Origin: Mesonia oceanica
GTDB lineage: Bacteria > Bacteroidota > Bacteroidia > Flavobacteriales > Flavobacteriaceae
Assembly: GCF_902499555.1 (NCBI RefSeq)
Contig: NZ_CABVMM010000019.1
Coordinates: 1-39,533, forward strand
Length of the DNA stretch: 39,533 bases
Direction: 5' to 3'
Position numbers and translations under genes: made by a program. Shown here one piece after another: positions 26,006 to 34,060 of this stretch (position 1 is its first letter; each line of letters starts with the position of its first letter). The notes below the pieces were generated by a model. That model was not told the DNA's origin and did no database searches. It saw only the letters and a program-made list of their open reading frames with translations.

Positions 26006-27292
26006 TTAAAATGAGATCACGGCTTCAACCATTGCTCCATCAAATTTTCCTTCATTAAAAATACTTGTTGCTCCAAAATCATTATAGTTTTGAATTACAT
26101 ATTCTGCTTTTAAGAGAATATTTCTTGTCATAAACCATCCTGCTGCTACTTGGAATCTGTCAATAGTCACATCTTCCCCAGAAATATCTTCAGCATCCAC
26201 TAGGTTATATCTTCCGCCTACATAAATATTTTCATCTGCTCCAAATCTATAAATAAGCTCTCCAGCATATTGCATAGTGGTTCTTTCATCGGTTTCATAA
26301 GAAGCTTTTCCTTTAGCCATTTCTACTGTTCCAAAGAATTCTAATCCACCATATTTCACAAATGGATTAATCATTACTGCGGTGATCTTGTTCATTAATT
26401 TAGGGTCATAACGAGAAGCTCTAAAATCGTCTCCATCACTTTCTAAGGCCTGCATTACTCCGTAATAACGAGCTCCTGCTCTATCTGCACTATATAAATA
26501 TGAGTGAGGCACGTAACCTGTATTATATAAAGATCCTGTTAATCTTAAACGTAAATCATCATTCACTTGTTTATCATACCCTAATTTAGCTAAGAATGAA
26601 GCTCCTCCTGTTTTTCCTGTTTCATCTTCTTCCACACTTTGATTAAGCTTACCGTTAGTAAAACCTACCATTCCAATAAATCCATCTCTTCTATAATAAA
26701 CCTCTGCACCAACTTCAGTAGTGAAGGCGTCCATAATTAAGTTACCAATAAATGGGTTATAAAGGGCTTGTGCGTTATCAGATCTTCTAAAGTGTGCATC
26801 ACCATAATTGTTTTCCATATGACCAACTTTAATGGTAGTGTACTGCATCAAGTCTTCTAAGAAACCTGGTTTGATAAAATCTAATTTATCAATTTGCAAA
26901 TACCCTCCTTTTACGTAAGGTTCATGGTGGTGACGTGAAGATAAATAGGTACGCAAGTGCATTCTTACGCCATCGTAAAGCGCCACATCCAAATCCATAT
27001 TAGCCGTAGCTAAGTTAAAGTTGCTACCGGCCTCTTTAATTTCATAACCTGTTAATCCGGCATTTTCGTTTTCTATATATTGATATTGCAGTGCAAAAGA
27101 TCCTCCTACCCTTACATCTACTCCATGAAAAGTGTTGGTAGTGTCTTTCGGGGATTCAAAAACATTCACACCTCGTTTATCGGGATATCTAAAGTTATCC
27201 AGATTACGGTCTAAATTAATTTGTTGAGCGTGTACTTGTGTAGCCATTAGTGCTACCAATACGATTCCTAAAAATTTGGCTAGTGTTCTCAT
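26006..27292 (-). CDS. Outer-membrane porin-like beta-barrel protein
   Basis: 428 residues. A signal peptide (1-22, VHAQ) is followed by alternating amphipathic strands ending with the typical C-terminal aromatic residue (VEAVISF). The organisation resembles OprO/OprP-type porins (short periplasmic start, then repeated strand and turn pairs such as GVRMHLRTYLSSR), but no selectivity residue was recognised. It sits between two YceI-like genes on the same strand, 27 bp after the first. The three gene products could be a unit that handles a hydrophobic or anionic substrate; this is inference. Confidence 0.75.
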   Translation of the reverse strand: MRTLAKFLGIVLVALMATQVHAQQINLDRNLDNFRYPDKRGVNVFESPKDTTNTFHGVDVRVGGSFALQYQYIENENAGLTGYEIKEAGSNFNLATANMDLDVALYDGVRMHLRTYLSSRHHHEPYVKGGYLQIDKLDFIKPGFLEDLMQYTTIKVGHMENNYGDAHFRRSDNAQALYNPFIGNLIMDAFTTEVGAEVYYRRDGFIGMVGFTNGKLNQSVEEDETGKTGGASFLAKLGYDKQVNDDLRLRLTGSLYNTGYVPHSYLYSADRAGARYYGVMQALESDGDDFRASRYDPKLMNKITAVMINPFVKYGGLEFFGTVEMAKGKASYETDERTTMQYAGELIYRFGADENIYVGGRYNLVDAEDISGEDVTIDRFQVAAGWFMTRNILLKAEYVIQNYNDFGATSIFNEGKFDGAMVEAVISF

Positions 27293-27319
27293 TTTAATCT
27301 ATTTTAAATTGTTTTATTT

Positions 27320-27868
27320 CTATTTGTTTAATTGAAGGTTATAATGAATAGCGACTTCATCTCCTGTTTTAATCGTACCAAACATGGCTGTTGGTGGCTC
27401 GACGTTGAAATCGGTTAACTTGAAGTCTTTTTTTCCTGAAAGACTAATTTTTCCATTACTATAATCTATTTTTACCTTGGTAGTCAGTTCCTTTTTTGTT
27501 CCGGCAATATTCATAGTCCCAGAAAAAGTAGCGGTGTGATCATTTATCTTCACGGCATTTCCGCGATAAGAGATAACAGGATTTTTCTTTTCTTTTAAAG
27601 CCTCATAAGTTTTCTTATCCATCGCAGACTTTCCACTTTTTAAATCTTCTACCTGAAACTGAAAATTGAATTTATCTATAGCTACTATTTGATTGTTTTC
27701 TATTTGTGCGGTGATACTTCCCTTAAATGTTTCAACTACACATTCCCAATCGTGTAAAGTTGAAGTTCCCGTAACACTTAGTTTTGAATTTGAGGGCTGT
27801 ACTTTAAATTCTTGTGCGCTTGCCAACTGCATTAATAATCCAAGCGTAATTACCATTAATGATTTCAT
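27320..27868 (-). CDS. YceI family periplasmic protein
   Basis: 182 residues with a signal peptide (1-18, ASAQE). The YceI hallmarks are clear: STLHDWECVVETFKGSI, the central VEDLKSGKSAMDKKTYEALK, and the C-terminal LTDFNVEPPTAMFGTIKTGDEVAIHYNL. The family folds as an extended lipocalin-like barrel binding polyisoprenoid compounds. It is the first gene of the minus-strand cluster, with a TANNTTTG match upstream. Confidence 0.92.
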   Translation of the reverse strand: MKSLMVITLGLLMQLASAQEFKVQPSNSKLSVTGTSTLHDWECVVETFKGSITAQIENNQIVAIDKFNFQFQVEDLKSGKSAMDKKTYEALKEKKNPVISYRGNAVKINDHTATFSGTMNIAGTKKELTTKVKIDYSNGKISLSGKKDFKLTDFNVEPPTAMFGTIKTGDEVAIHYNLQLNK

Positions 27869-27896
27869 CTTTTGAGGTTTTTAATTGTTTACAGGA

Positions 27897-27904
27897 CAAA
27901 ATTA
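27897..27904 (-). promoter_or_regulatory. Candidate -7 promoter element for the YceI-porin cluster
   Basis: TAATTTTG on the minus strand matches TANNTTTG exactly, 28 bp before the YceI start. A TTG (plus-strand CAA at 27931-27933) lies 26 bp further upstream. Confidence 0.5.
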
Positions 27905-28040
27905 CGGAGCAAGTCCCTTCTGAATTATGACAATAATCATATCTGATTTTAAACTTTTGAATGTGCATAACTTTTTAAAAAATTGAAGCTGAACCAGGCT
28001 TTACTTATGCCTGCTATTTTTTAGTTTTATATCAGATTTT

Positions 28041-28150
28041 ATTGCGTTAGGGATGGAGTGATTTGTTGGAGCTCTTTTTTGTCACCTTAAGCCCTTGGGA
28101 TAACCTAGATGACAAAAAAAGCGACTCACGAGAGCCCGCCCGAACGCCCA
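28041..28150 (+). ncRNA. Candidate structured RNA element in the thyA leader
   Basis: A closing helix joins 28044-28052 (gcgttaggg) to 28139-28147 (cccgaacgc), eight pairs with one A-G mismatch. Inside, 28075-28084 (ttttttgtca) pairs with 28110-28119 (tgacaaaaaa), and gctct at 28071-28075 can alternatively pair with agagc at 28131-28135. The element ends 10 bp before the thyA ATG. From memory, similar GCGTTAGGGAT...GAACGCCC elements occur between genes in many Flavobacteriia; it may correspond to the flavo-1 RNA motif, which I could not check. The strand is assumed to be that of thyA. Confidence 0.5.
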
Positions 28151-28160
28151 AATAACTATT

Positions 28161-28985
28161 ATGCAGCAATATCACGACTTACTACAGCACGTTTTAGAAA
28201 ACGGAACCGATAAAGGAGATCGAACAGGAACCGGAACCCGAAGTGTATTTGGCCACCAAATGCGTTTTGACTTAAGCAAAGGTTTCCCGATGGTCACTAC
28301 TAAAAAACTTCACCTAAAATCAATTATTTACGAATTGCTATGGTTTTTAAATGGCGATACCAACGTGAAGTATTTACAGGACAATGGGGTAAGAATTTGG
28401 AATGAGTGGGCCGATGAAAATGGGGATTTAGGTCCGGTGTATGGGCATCAATGGCGAAATTGGAACAGTGAAGATATTGACCAAATTAAAGAGGTGATCG
28501 AAACCTTAAAGAAAAACCCCAACAGTAGGAGAATGTTGGTTTCTGCTTGGAATCCCAGCGTAATGCCAGATACTTCGGTTTCTTTTAGCGAAAATGTAGC
28601 TAATGAAAAAGCTGCTTTACCTCCTTGCCACGCTTTTTTTCAGTTTTATGTAGCTGACGGAAAATTGTCTTGCCAGCTTTACCAACGTAGTGCCGATGTT
28701 TTTTTAGGCGTTCCTTTTAATATTGCTTCTTACGCATTACTAACGATGATGATGGCACAAGTTTGTGGTTATGAAGCTGGGGATTTTATACATACGTTTG
28801 GCGATGTACATATTTACAACAATCATTTTGAACAGGTAAACCTACAGTTATCACGAGAGCCAAGAGCTTTACCAAAAATGAAAATAAACCCGGAGGTAAA
28901 GGATATTTTCAATTTTAAATTCGAAGATTTCACCTTAGAAGGTTACGATCCACACCCGCATATAAAGGCTGCCGTAGCCATTTAA
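28161..28985 (+). CDS. thyA: Thymidylate synthase
   Basis: 274 residues; methylates dUMP to dTMP with methylene-tetrahydrofolate. The catalytic Cys156 lies in LPPCHAFFQFYV, the phosphate-binding region is CQLYQRSADVFLGVPFNIASYA, and RTGTGTRSVFG is near the N-terminus. It is about 10 residues longer than E. coli ThyA because of an insertion just before the active-site Cys. The dihydrofolate it produces would be recycled by the folA product encoded at 33575. The AUG follows the structured leader element by 10 bp. Confidence 0.97.
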   Translation: MQQYHDLLQHVLENGTDKGDRTGTGTRSVFGHQMRFDLSKGFPMVTTKKLHLKSIIYELLWFLNGDTNVKYLQDNGVRIWNEWADENGDLGPVYGHQWRNWNSEDIDQIKEVIETLKKNPNSRRMLVSAWNPSVMPDTSVSFSENVANEKAALPPCHAFFQFYVADGKLSCQLYQRSADVFLGVPFNIASYALLTMMMAQVCGYEAGDFIHTFGDVHIYNNHFEQVNLQLSREPRALPKMKINPEVKDIFNFKFEDFTLEGYDPHPHIKAAVAI

Positions 28986-29012
28986 TCTGAAGTGTTTTTC
29001 TACTATATATTT

Positions 29013-29051
29013 AAAATCTTCACCTCTTATTGCCGGAAGTGAAGATTTTTT
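29013..29051 (+). terminator. Terminator of thyA
   Basis: An 11-bp perfect stem (aaaatcttcac / gtgaagatttt) is followed by T residues to 29051, 27 bp after the thyA stop. Confidence 0.88.
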
Positions 29052-29073
29052 AGTTATTTTCAGTAAAAATTTA

Positions 29074-29481
29074 ATGATGAAAAAGATTGTATTACTACTA
29101 AGTTTTATTTGTGCAGTAAGTATTACGCAAGCACAAGAAGTAAAAGGCAACACCATTTCTTCCAAAGAAGTTCCACCGGTTTGGCCGGGCTGTGAGGAAG
29201 CTGCATCTACTTCTACGTGCTTTAACCAAATGCTTTCCAAACACATTCAAAAGAATTTTAAATTTCCTAAAGATTATAACGCAGAAGATAAAGGCTCAAA
29301 AGTTTTGGTAAGCTTTGTGGTCAATAAAGAAGGAAAAGTAGAAATTACCCAAGTGAAAGGTGGCAGAAAATCACTACAAGAAGAAGCAAAAAAGAATATC
29401 CTGGCCATTCCTAAAATGAAACCGGGAACACTTAACGGTAAGCCCAGAGCTATAAAATATACGGTTCCGTTCAACTTTTAA
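29074..29481 (+). CDS. Exported protein with TonB C-terminal-like domain
   Basis: 135 residues. A cleavable-looking signal peptide (1-20, TQAQE) precedes a compact domain with LVSFVVNKEGKVEITQVKGG and IPKMKPGTLNGKPRAIKYTVPFNF, as in the TonB C-terminal domain common in Bacteroidota energy transducers. The N-terminal anchor and Pro-rich spacer of a true TonB are missing, so it is a free periplasmic domain rather than an energy coupler. Two Cys residues (about 44 and 52) lie before the domain. Terminators flank it on both sides, so it is monocistronic. Confidence 0.82.
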   Translation: MMKKIVLLLSFICAVSITQAQEVKGNTISSKEVPPVWPGCEEAASTSTCFNQMLSKHIQKNFKFPKDYNAEDKGSKVLVSFVVNKEGKVEITQVKGGRKSLQEEAKKNILAIPKMKPGTLNGKPRAIKYTVPFNF

Positions 29482-29502
29482 CATGTTGATATAACAATGC
29501 TT

Positions 29503-29529
29503 AAGCCTGATGTTTTTCAGGCTTTTTTT
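29503..29529 (+). terminator. Terminator of the TonB-like gene
   Basis: An 8-bp stem (aagcctga / tcaggctt) with a 6-nt loop is followed by a T run to 29529, 21 bp after the stop codon. Confidence 0.88.
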
Positions 29530-29615
29530 ATGCTGAAGGTTTAGCCTACAAATTCATTAGAGGTTTTTAACTTTTGCTTTAACAAAGCTTAAAGAAGTTC
29601 GCATTTAAAAAATCG

Positions 29616-29623
29616 TAAATTTG
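29616..29623 (+). promoter_or_regulatory. Candidate -7 promoter element for egtB-egtD
   Basis: TAAATTTG matches TANNTTTG exactly, 26 bp before the egtB start. No TTG at the preferred distance was found. Confidence 0.45.
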
Positions 29624-29649
29624 AGAGAAGCGCAGTAAACGCTACATTT

Positions 29650-30816
29650 ATGATTACGACTACCAAAAATTTAGAGCTTTTTTTAGAAACCAGAAAATTA
29701 ACCGAACAAATTTGTAAGCCTCTAGAAATTGAAGATTACGTGGTTCAACCCGTTGAATTTGTTTCACCTCCCAAATGGCATTTGGGACATACGACTTGGT
29801 TTTTTGAAGAGTTTATTTTAAAAAAACACAAAGAAGCTTATCAAATTTTTGATGAACAATTTTCCTATGTGTTTAACAGCTATTATGAAAGTGTAGGCGA
29901 AAAAGTAATACGTACCAATCGCGGCAATTTATCGCGACCAACGGTAAATAGGATTTATGAATACCGAAAATATGTAACCGAAGCCTTAGTTGAATTTTTA
30001 AACGAAAATGAAATTTCGCAAGAACTGGAAGCGGTTTTAGAAATCGGGATTCATCACGAAAAGCAACATCAAGAATTATTATTAACCGACATCAAATATA
30101 TTTTAGGGAACAATCCCTTGTTACCTATTTATCATAAAAACTTTAATGAAAGTAAAATTGAAAATCACTCCCATAAGTGGCTAAGTATAGAAGAAGGCGT
30201 TTATGAAATAGGAAAACCCGAAGATGGAGAGTTTTGTTACGATAATGAAAAAGGAAGACATAAAGTTTACCTAAATGAATTTTTCATTTCTAATAAATTA
30301 GTCACCAACGAAGAATATTTAGAGTTTATGGAAGCCGGTGGGTACCAAGACGTTTTATTGTGGCATGCAGAAGCTTGGGATTGGATTACTACAGAAAAAA
30401 TAAAAGCCCCACAATATTGGCATCTTATCGATGGTTCTTGGTATCAATACACATTAAGTGGATTAAAACCTTTAGCCCCTGAAGCTCCTTTAGCTCACAT
30501 TTCTTATTATGAAGCTTTTGCTTTTGCCCAATGGAAAGATATGCGTTTGCCTACCGAAGCAGAATGGGAGATCGCTCAAGAAAAATTTGACTGGGGACAA
30601 CGTTGGGAATGGACAGAAAGTGCTTATTCTCCCTATCCCAATTATCAAAAACCAGAAGGGGCCTTAGGGGAATACAATGGAAAATTCATGGTCAACCAAA
30701 AAGTGCTTCGCGGTGGTTCTGTAGCCACTTCACCTAAACACACCCGCTGTACGTACCGCAATTTCTTTCATCCCAATTTAAGATGGCAATTTACCGGAAT
30801 AAGGTTAGCCCAATAA
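29650..30816 (+). CDS. egtB: Ergothioneine-type sulfoxide synthase EgtB
   Basis: 388 residues; non-haem iron enzyme joining trimethyl-histidine (hercynine) to a thiol donor. The N-terminal DinB-like domain has the iron ligands His47 (LGHTTW) and His136/His140 (HHEKQHQELL). The C-terminal formylglycine-generating-enzyme-like domain includes RLPTEAEWE, LRGGSVATSP and the conserved end RNFFHPNLRWQFTGIRLA. It is followed 7 bp later by egtD, whose product makes its substrate. The thiol donor (cysteine or gamma-glutamyl-cysteine) cannot be read from the sequence. Confidence 0.93.
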   Translation: MITTTKNLELFLETRKLTEQICKPLEIEDYVVQPVEFVSPPKWHLGHTTWFFEEFILKKHKEAYQIFDEQFSYVFNSYYESVGEKVIRTNRGNLSRPTVNRIYEYRKYVTEALVEFLNENEISQELEAVLEIGIHHEKQHQELLLTDIKYILGNNPLLPIYHKNFNESKIENHSHKWLSIEEGVYEIGKPEDGEFCYDNEKGRHKVYLNEFFISNKLVTNEEYLEFMEAGGYQDVLLWHAEAWDWITTEKIKAPQYWHLIDGSWYQYTLSGLKPLAPEAPLAHISYYEAFAFAQWKDMRLPTEAEWEIAQEKFDWGQRWEWTESAYSPYPNYQKPEGALGEYNGKFMVNQKVLRGGSVATSPKHTRCTYRNFFHPNLRWQFTGIRLAQ

Positions 30817-30823
30817 AAAAAAT

Positions 30824-31792
30824 ATGGAAAAACAAACCGAAATAAAACCCACTTCTGAATTCGCTTTAGAAGTACAGGAAGGCTTAACTGCATTCCCCAA
30901 ATATTTATCATCCAAATACATTTACGATAAAAAAGGAGATAAGCTTTTTCAAACTATCATGAATTTGCCTGAATATTACCTTACCAATTGTGAGTTCAAT
31001 ATTCTTGAAAAACACAAAGCAGCACTAAGCGATTATTTTAAAGATAAAAAAGGGTTCGATTTAATTGAATTAGGTGCCGGTGATGGTAAGAAAACAAAAA
31101 TTCTTTTAAAATACCTTACTGAAAATAATATCGATTTTAAGTATTTACCTATTGATATTAGTCAGAATATTTTAGATGATCTAGAATCTTCCTTGACTAA
31201 AGAAATTCCGAAGGTAAATGTAGAGACTTTACAAGGAACTTATTTTAATGTTTTAAAAGACCTTGCCAACTATAATTCAAGAAAAAAAATAATAATGGTT
31301 TTAGGTTCTAACATAGGAAATTTACCCCACGATAAAGCCATTGACTTTTTAATGAATATTCAAAAAGCGATGAATCCGGGTGATATGCTTTTTATGGGTT
31401 TTGACCAAAAGAAGAACCCACAAACCATTTTAGATGCCTATAACGACCCAACCGGCATTACCGAAGCATTCAATAAGAATTTATTGGAACGAATTAATAA
31501 TGAATTAGATGCGAATTTTGATATTGATAAATTCAAGCATTGGGAAACTTACAATCCTGAAACAGGAACGGCCAAGAGTTTTCTGGTAAGTTTAGAAGAA
31601 CAAAAAGTAAACATCAATGCTTTAAATCTTGAAATTAATTTTAAGCAATGGGAAACTATTCATACTGAAATTTCACAGAAATACGATGATGATGTGGTAG
31701 AATGGTTAGCCAACCAAGCTGGTTTAAAAATGACGGAATTCTTCTGCGACGAAGATTGTTTTTATAAAAACTATATTTTTGAAAAGAAGTAA
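30824..31792 (+). CDS. egtD: L-histidine N-alpha-methyltransferase EgtD
   Basis: 322 residues; trimethylates histidine to hercynine using S-adenosylmethionine. The family pattern is clear: SSKYIYDKKGDKLF near the N-terminus, NLPEYYLTNCE (with the histidine-binding Tyr region, 48-56), the SAM motif ELGAGDGKK (82-90), YLPIDIS, and LGSNIGNL. Cotranscribed with egtB. No egtA or egtC homologue is present, suggesting a shortened pathway that uses cysteine directly, or genes located elsewhere. Confidence 0.93.
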   Translation: MEKQTEIKPTSEFALEVQEGLTAFPKYLSSKYIYDKKGDKLFQTIMNLPEYYLTNCEFNILEKHKAALSDYFKDKKGFDLIELGAGDGKKTKILLKYLTENNIDFKYLPIDISQNILDDLESSLTKEIPKVNVETLQGTYFNVLKDLANYNSRKKIIMVLGSNIGNLPHDKAIDFLMNIQKAMNPGDMLFMGFDQKKNPQTILDAYNDPTGITEAFNKNLLERINNELDANFDIDKFKHWETYNPETGTAKSFLVSLEEQKVNINALNLEINFKQWETIHTEISQKYDDDVVEWLANQAGLKMTEFFCDEDCFYKNYIFEKK

Positions 31793-31814
31793 AAAAATCA
31801 GCAGGATGGATGTG

Positions 31815-31936
31815 ACCCTGAACTAAATTCAGGGTGACGTTAGTTACCTATTTTCTTGATTCTGAGCCTGACCGTCCGGCAGGTGGGCTTGACTCAGAAT
31901 CTCATCAAGCTGTACCAAAATTATGATGAGATTCTG
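31815..31936. repeat. Composite palindromic intergenic repeat
   Basis: Three inverted repeats follow one another in the 217-bp gap between egtD and the convergent PLP enzyme: accctgaa/ttcagggt (31815-31822, 31828-31835), gattctgag/ctcagaatc (31858-31866, 31893-31901) around a GC-rich ccgtccggcagg core, and cagaatctcatca/tgatgagattctg (31895-31907, 31924-31936). The second and third share an arm and are mutually exclusive. Similar 'feature-less' palindromes are scattered in flavobacterial genomes; REP- or MITE-like origin is inferred. It may also end both convergent transcripts. Confidence 0.7.
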
Positions 31937-32009
31937 AAATAGAATTTTCAAACTCGATCAATAAATTCAGATTTAAAGATTTTTTTATCAGTCTGGGTCT
32001 ATACCAATT

Positions 32010-33095
32010 TCAACCTCCAAAATTCTTGACCAAACTTACTAATTGCTCCAAATCTTCTTCAGTATTATAATAATGAAAACTTACTCGAATCCCCTCACCT
32101 CTTTGAGAACAAACCACTCCCCTATTATTTAAAAAGTTGAATAATTCTGTAGTACCTTTAATATTAAAAAGGGAAGAATGATCTTTTCGCTTGGCTACTT
32201 TTTCTTCTAGTAAATTGAGCTTTTCAAATTCTGCTTTCGCTAAAATTTTCAACTCTTTTACTTGTCTTTCAATTTCTTCAACTCCAATTTTTTCCTGCAA
32301 TTGTAACGCAGCTTTTATGCTTCCAATATTCGAAGTATCTAAATGTCCCGGTTCAAACTTACCGATAAACGCATTTTCTTCTTGTTTGTATTTACCGATG
32401 TTTGAACCAAAACCAACGGCCTTCGGGTAAACACGCTCGGCTACTTCCTCTTTAAATAAGAAAAAAGCATTTCCAAACCCTGCGTTAAGCCATTTGTAAG
32501 CACTTGCACCAAACACATCAATTCCTGATTCTTGAAAGTTAAAGATTTCTGTACCACAAAACTGAGTTCCATCACCCACAATCAATAAGTTAGGATTCTC
32601 CTTTTTTAGCTCTTTTAAAAAATCTAGATCAATTTTAATTCCGCTAATATATTGCACAACACTAAAGACAAACACATCAGGTTGGTGTTCTTTTACAGCG
32701 GCGCTTACATTCATTTCCAAATTTTCGTCAATTTCAGCATAACAAACTTCAAAATCCCTCGCTTCCACCGGTAAATTGATTGATGGGTAATCGCCTTTCA
32801 GCAATAAAACTTTTGATTTAGCTGGTAAGCCTTCTAAAAGCGCATTAAAACCAAAAGAAAAACTAGGCATTAAGGCTATTTTATTGGCTTCAGCTTTATA
32901 AAATTCGGCTAAAGCTTCACGAACTTCGGCATACAAATTTGATTTTTCATCTCTAAATATGCTGGCTTGAGTGAGCATATCTAAATTTTGATCTTGTCGG
33001 TAATCAAAAACAGTTTCTGAAAGTAATCCGGTCGCGGCAGTATTTAAATAAGTATATTGCCCCATCATAGGGAATTCATTTCTTAAATTCTTCAT
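32010..33095 (-). CDS. Class-V aminotransferase-fold PLP enzyme
   Basis: 361 residues, cytoplasmic. PLP features of the cysteine desulfurase/class V fold: GDGTQ with Asp175 (pyridine nitrogen) and Gln178, the Schiff-base Lys201 in SAYKWLNAG, and TYLNTAATG near the N-terminus. No active-site Cys loop typical of group I desulfurases was recognised. It converges with egtD; because EgtE of actinobacteria is a PLP C-S lyase of this broad fold, a role in ergothioneine formation is possible but not shown. Isopenicillin-epimerase-like or selenocysteine-lyase-like annotations are equally compatible. Confidence 0.85.
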   Translation of the reverse strand: MKNLRNEFPMMGQYTYLNTAATGLLSETVFDYRQDQNLDMLTQASIFRDEKSNLYAEVREALAEFYKAEANKIALMPSFSFGFNALLEGLPAKSKVLLLKGDYPSINLPVEARDFEVCYAEIDENLEMNVSAAVKEHQPDVFVFSVVQYISGIKIDLDFLKELKKENPNLLIVGDGTQFCGTEIFNFQESGIDVFGASAYKWLNAGFGNAFFLFKEEVAERVYPKAVGFGSNIGKYKQEENAFIGKFEPGHLDTSNIGSIKAALQLQEKIGVEEIERQVKELKILAKAEFEKLNLLEEKVAKRKDHSSLFNIKGTTELFNFLNNRGVVCSQRGEGIRVSFHYYNTEEDLEQLVSLVKNFGG

Positions 33096-33155
33096 AAGCT
33101 AAAAAAATTTTTGGCTAAAAATCTTTAATTTGGTACACAACTAAGTTACAATAAT

Positions 33156-33572
33156 ATGGCTTCAGCAGAAAAAAAATCAGGAAAAATAGACAGTGAACAA
33201 CGCGAACTTTTTGAGAACGCTCAACGTAGGATTAAGCAAAAAAAGCGCTTAACCACTCATTTTGTTATTTTTATTGCAGGTTCAATTTTATTTATTATCC
33301 TAAATGTAGCTCTTGACTTTGGAAAAGAATTCAAACCTTTTGGTACCGATTGGTTTGTTTGGGCTATTTTATTGTGGTTCTTTTTACTGTTAATTCACGC
33401 TATCAATGTATTTTTCGTGAATAAATTAATGGGAAAAGAATGGGAAAACCAACAGATGGAGCGCTTAGTCGAAAAGCAAAAAAAGAAAATTGCTGAACTC
33501 CAACAACGAGTTGAAAAAGAACATCCACTTCCTAAATCTAACCCAGACAATAACCCTACTTTAAACGCATAA
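33156..33572 (+). CDS. 2TM domain membrane protein
   Basis: 138 residues. A charged N-terminus (about 1-35) leads into two hydrophobic helices (about 37-55 and 68-90) separated by a short loop with PFGTDWFVWA, then a charged coiled-coil-like tail (VEKQKKKIAELQQRVEKE). This matches the Bacteroidota 2TM domain, found alone or attached to LytTR-type regulators. Function is unknown. It is 2 bp upstream of folA, so the two are cotranscribed. Confidence 0.82.
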   Translation: MASAEKKSGKIDSEQRELFENAQRRIKQKKRLTTHFVIFIAGSILFIILNVALDFGKEFKPFGTDWFVWAILLWFFLLLIHAINVFFVNKLMGKEWENQQMERLVEKQKKKIAELQQRVEKEHPLPKSNPDNNPTLNA

Positions 33573-33574
33573 GA

Positions 33575-34060
33575 ATGCTTACAATTATTGCTGCTGCAGC
33601 AGAAAATAACGCCTTGGGCAAAGACAACGATTTGGTTTGGCATTTGCCGGACGACTTTAAACGCTTTAAAAAATTAACGACCGGTCATCATATTATTATG
33701 GGAAGAAAAACCTTTGAGTCTTTCCCTCAACCTTTACCTAACCGAACGCACGTAGTTATTACCCGTCAACAAGATTATGATAACGAAAATTGCATAGTCG
33801 TCCATAATCTAAAAGATGCTTTGGCTTTTGCTAGTAAAGACGAGCAGCCTTTTATTATTGGTGGTGGAGAAATTTATAAACAGAGTTTATCTTACGCCGA
33901 TAAAATTGAACTTACCCGCGTACACGGTGAGTTTGAAGCCGATACTTATTTCCCTGAATTAGATATGAACGATTGGGAATTAGTCCATGAAGAGTTTCAT
34001 GAAAAAGATGAAAAGCACAACTATGCTTTCTCTTACTTAACTTACGAACGTAAAAAATAA
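33575..34060 (+). CDS. folA: Dihydrofolate reductase
   Basis: 161 residues; NADPH-dependent reduction of dihydrofolate. Motifs: IIAAAAENNALGKDNDLVWHLPDDFKRFK-type N-terminus (substrate Asp in LPDDF), IIMGRKTFESFP, HVVITRQ and the nucleotide-binding IIGGGEIYKQ. It works with thyA at 28161 in the thymidylate cycle. Its TAA stop appears to overlap the start of the next gene (see the kinase entry). Confidence 0.96.
   Translation: MLTIIAAAAENNALGKDNDLVWHLPDDFKRFKKLTTGHHIIMGRKTFESFPQPLPNRTHVVITRQQDYDNENCIVVHNLKDALAFASKDEQPFIIGGGEIYKQSLSYADKIELTRVHGEFEADTYFPELDMNDWELVHEEFHEKDEKHNYAFSYLTYERKK

Noticed and set aside
28935..29246. 103-residue minus-strand frame between thyA and the TonB-like gene
   Set aside because: It runs antisense through the thyA terminator and the next gene's signal peptide; no supporting motif.
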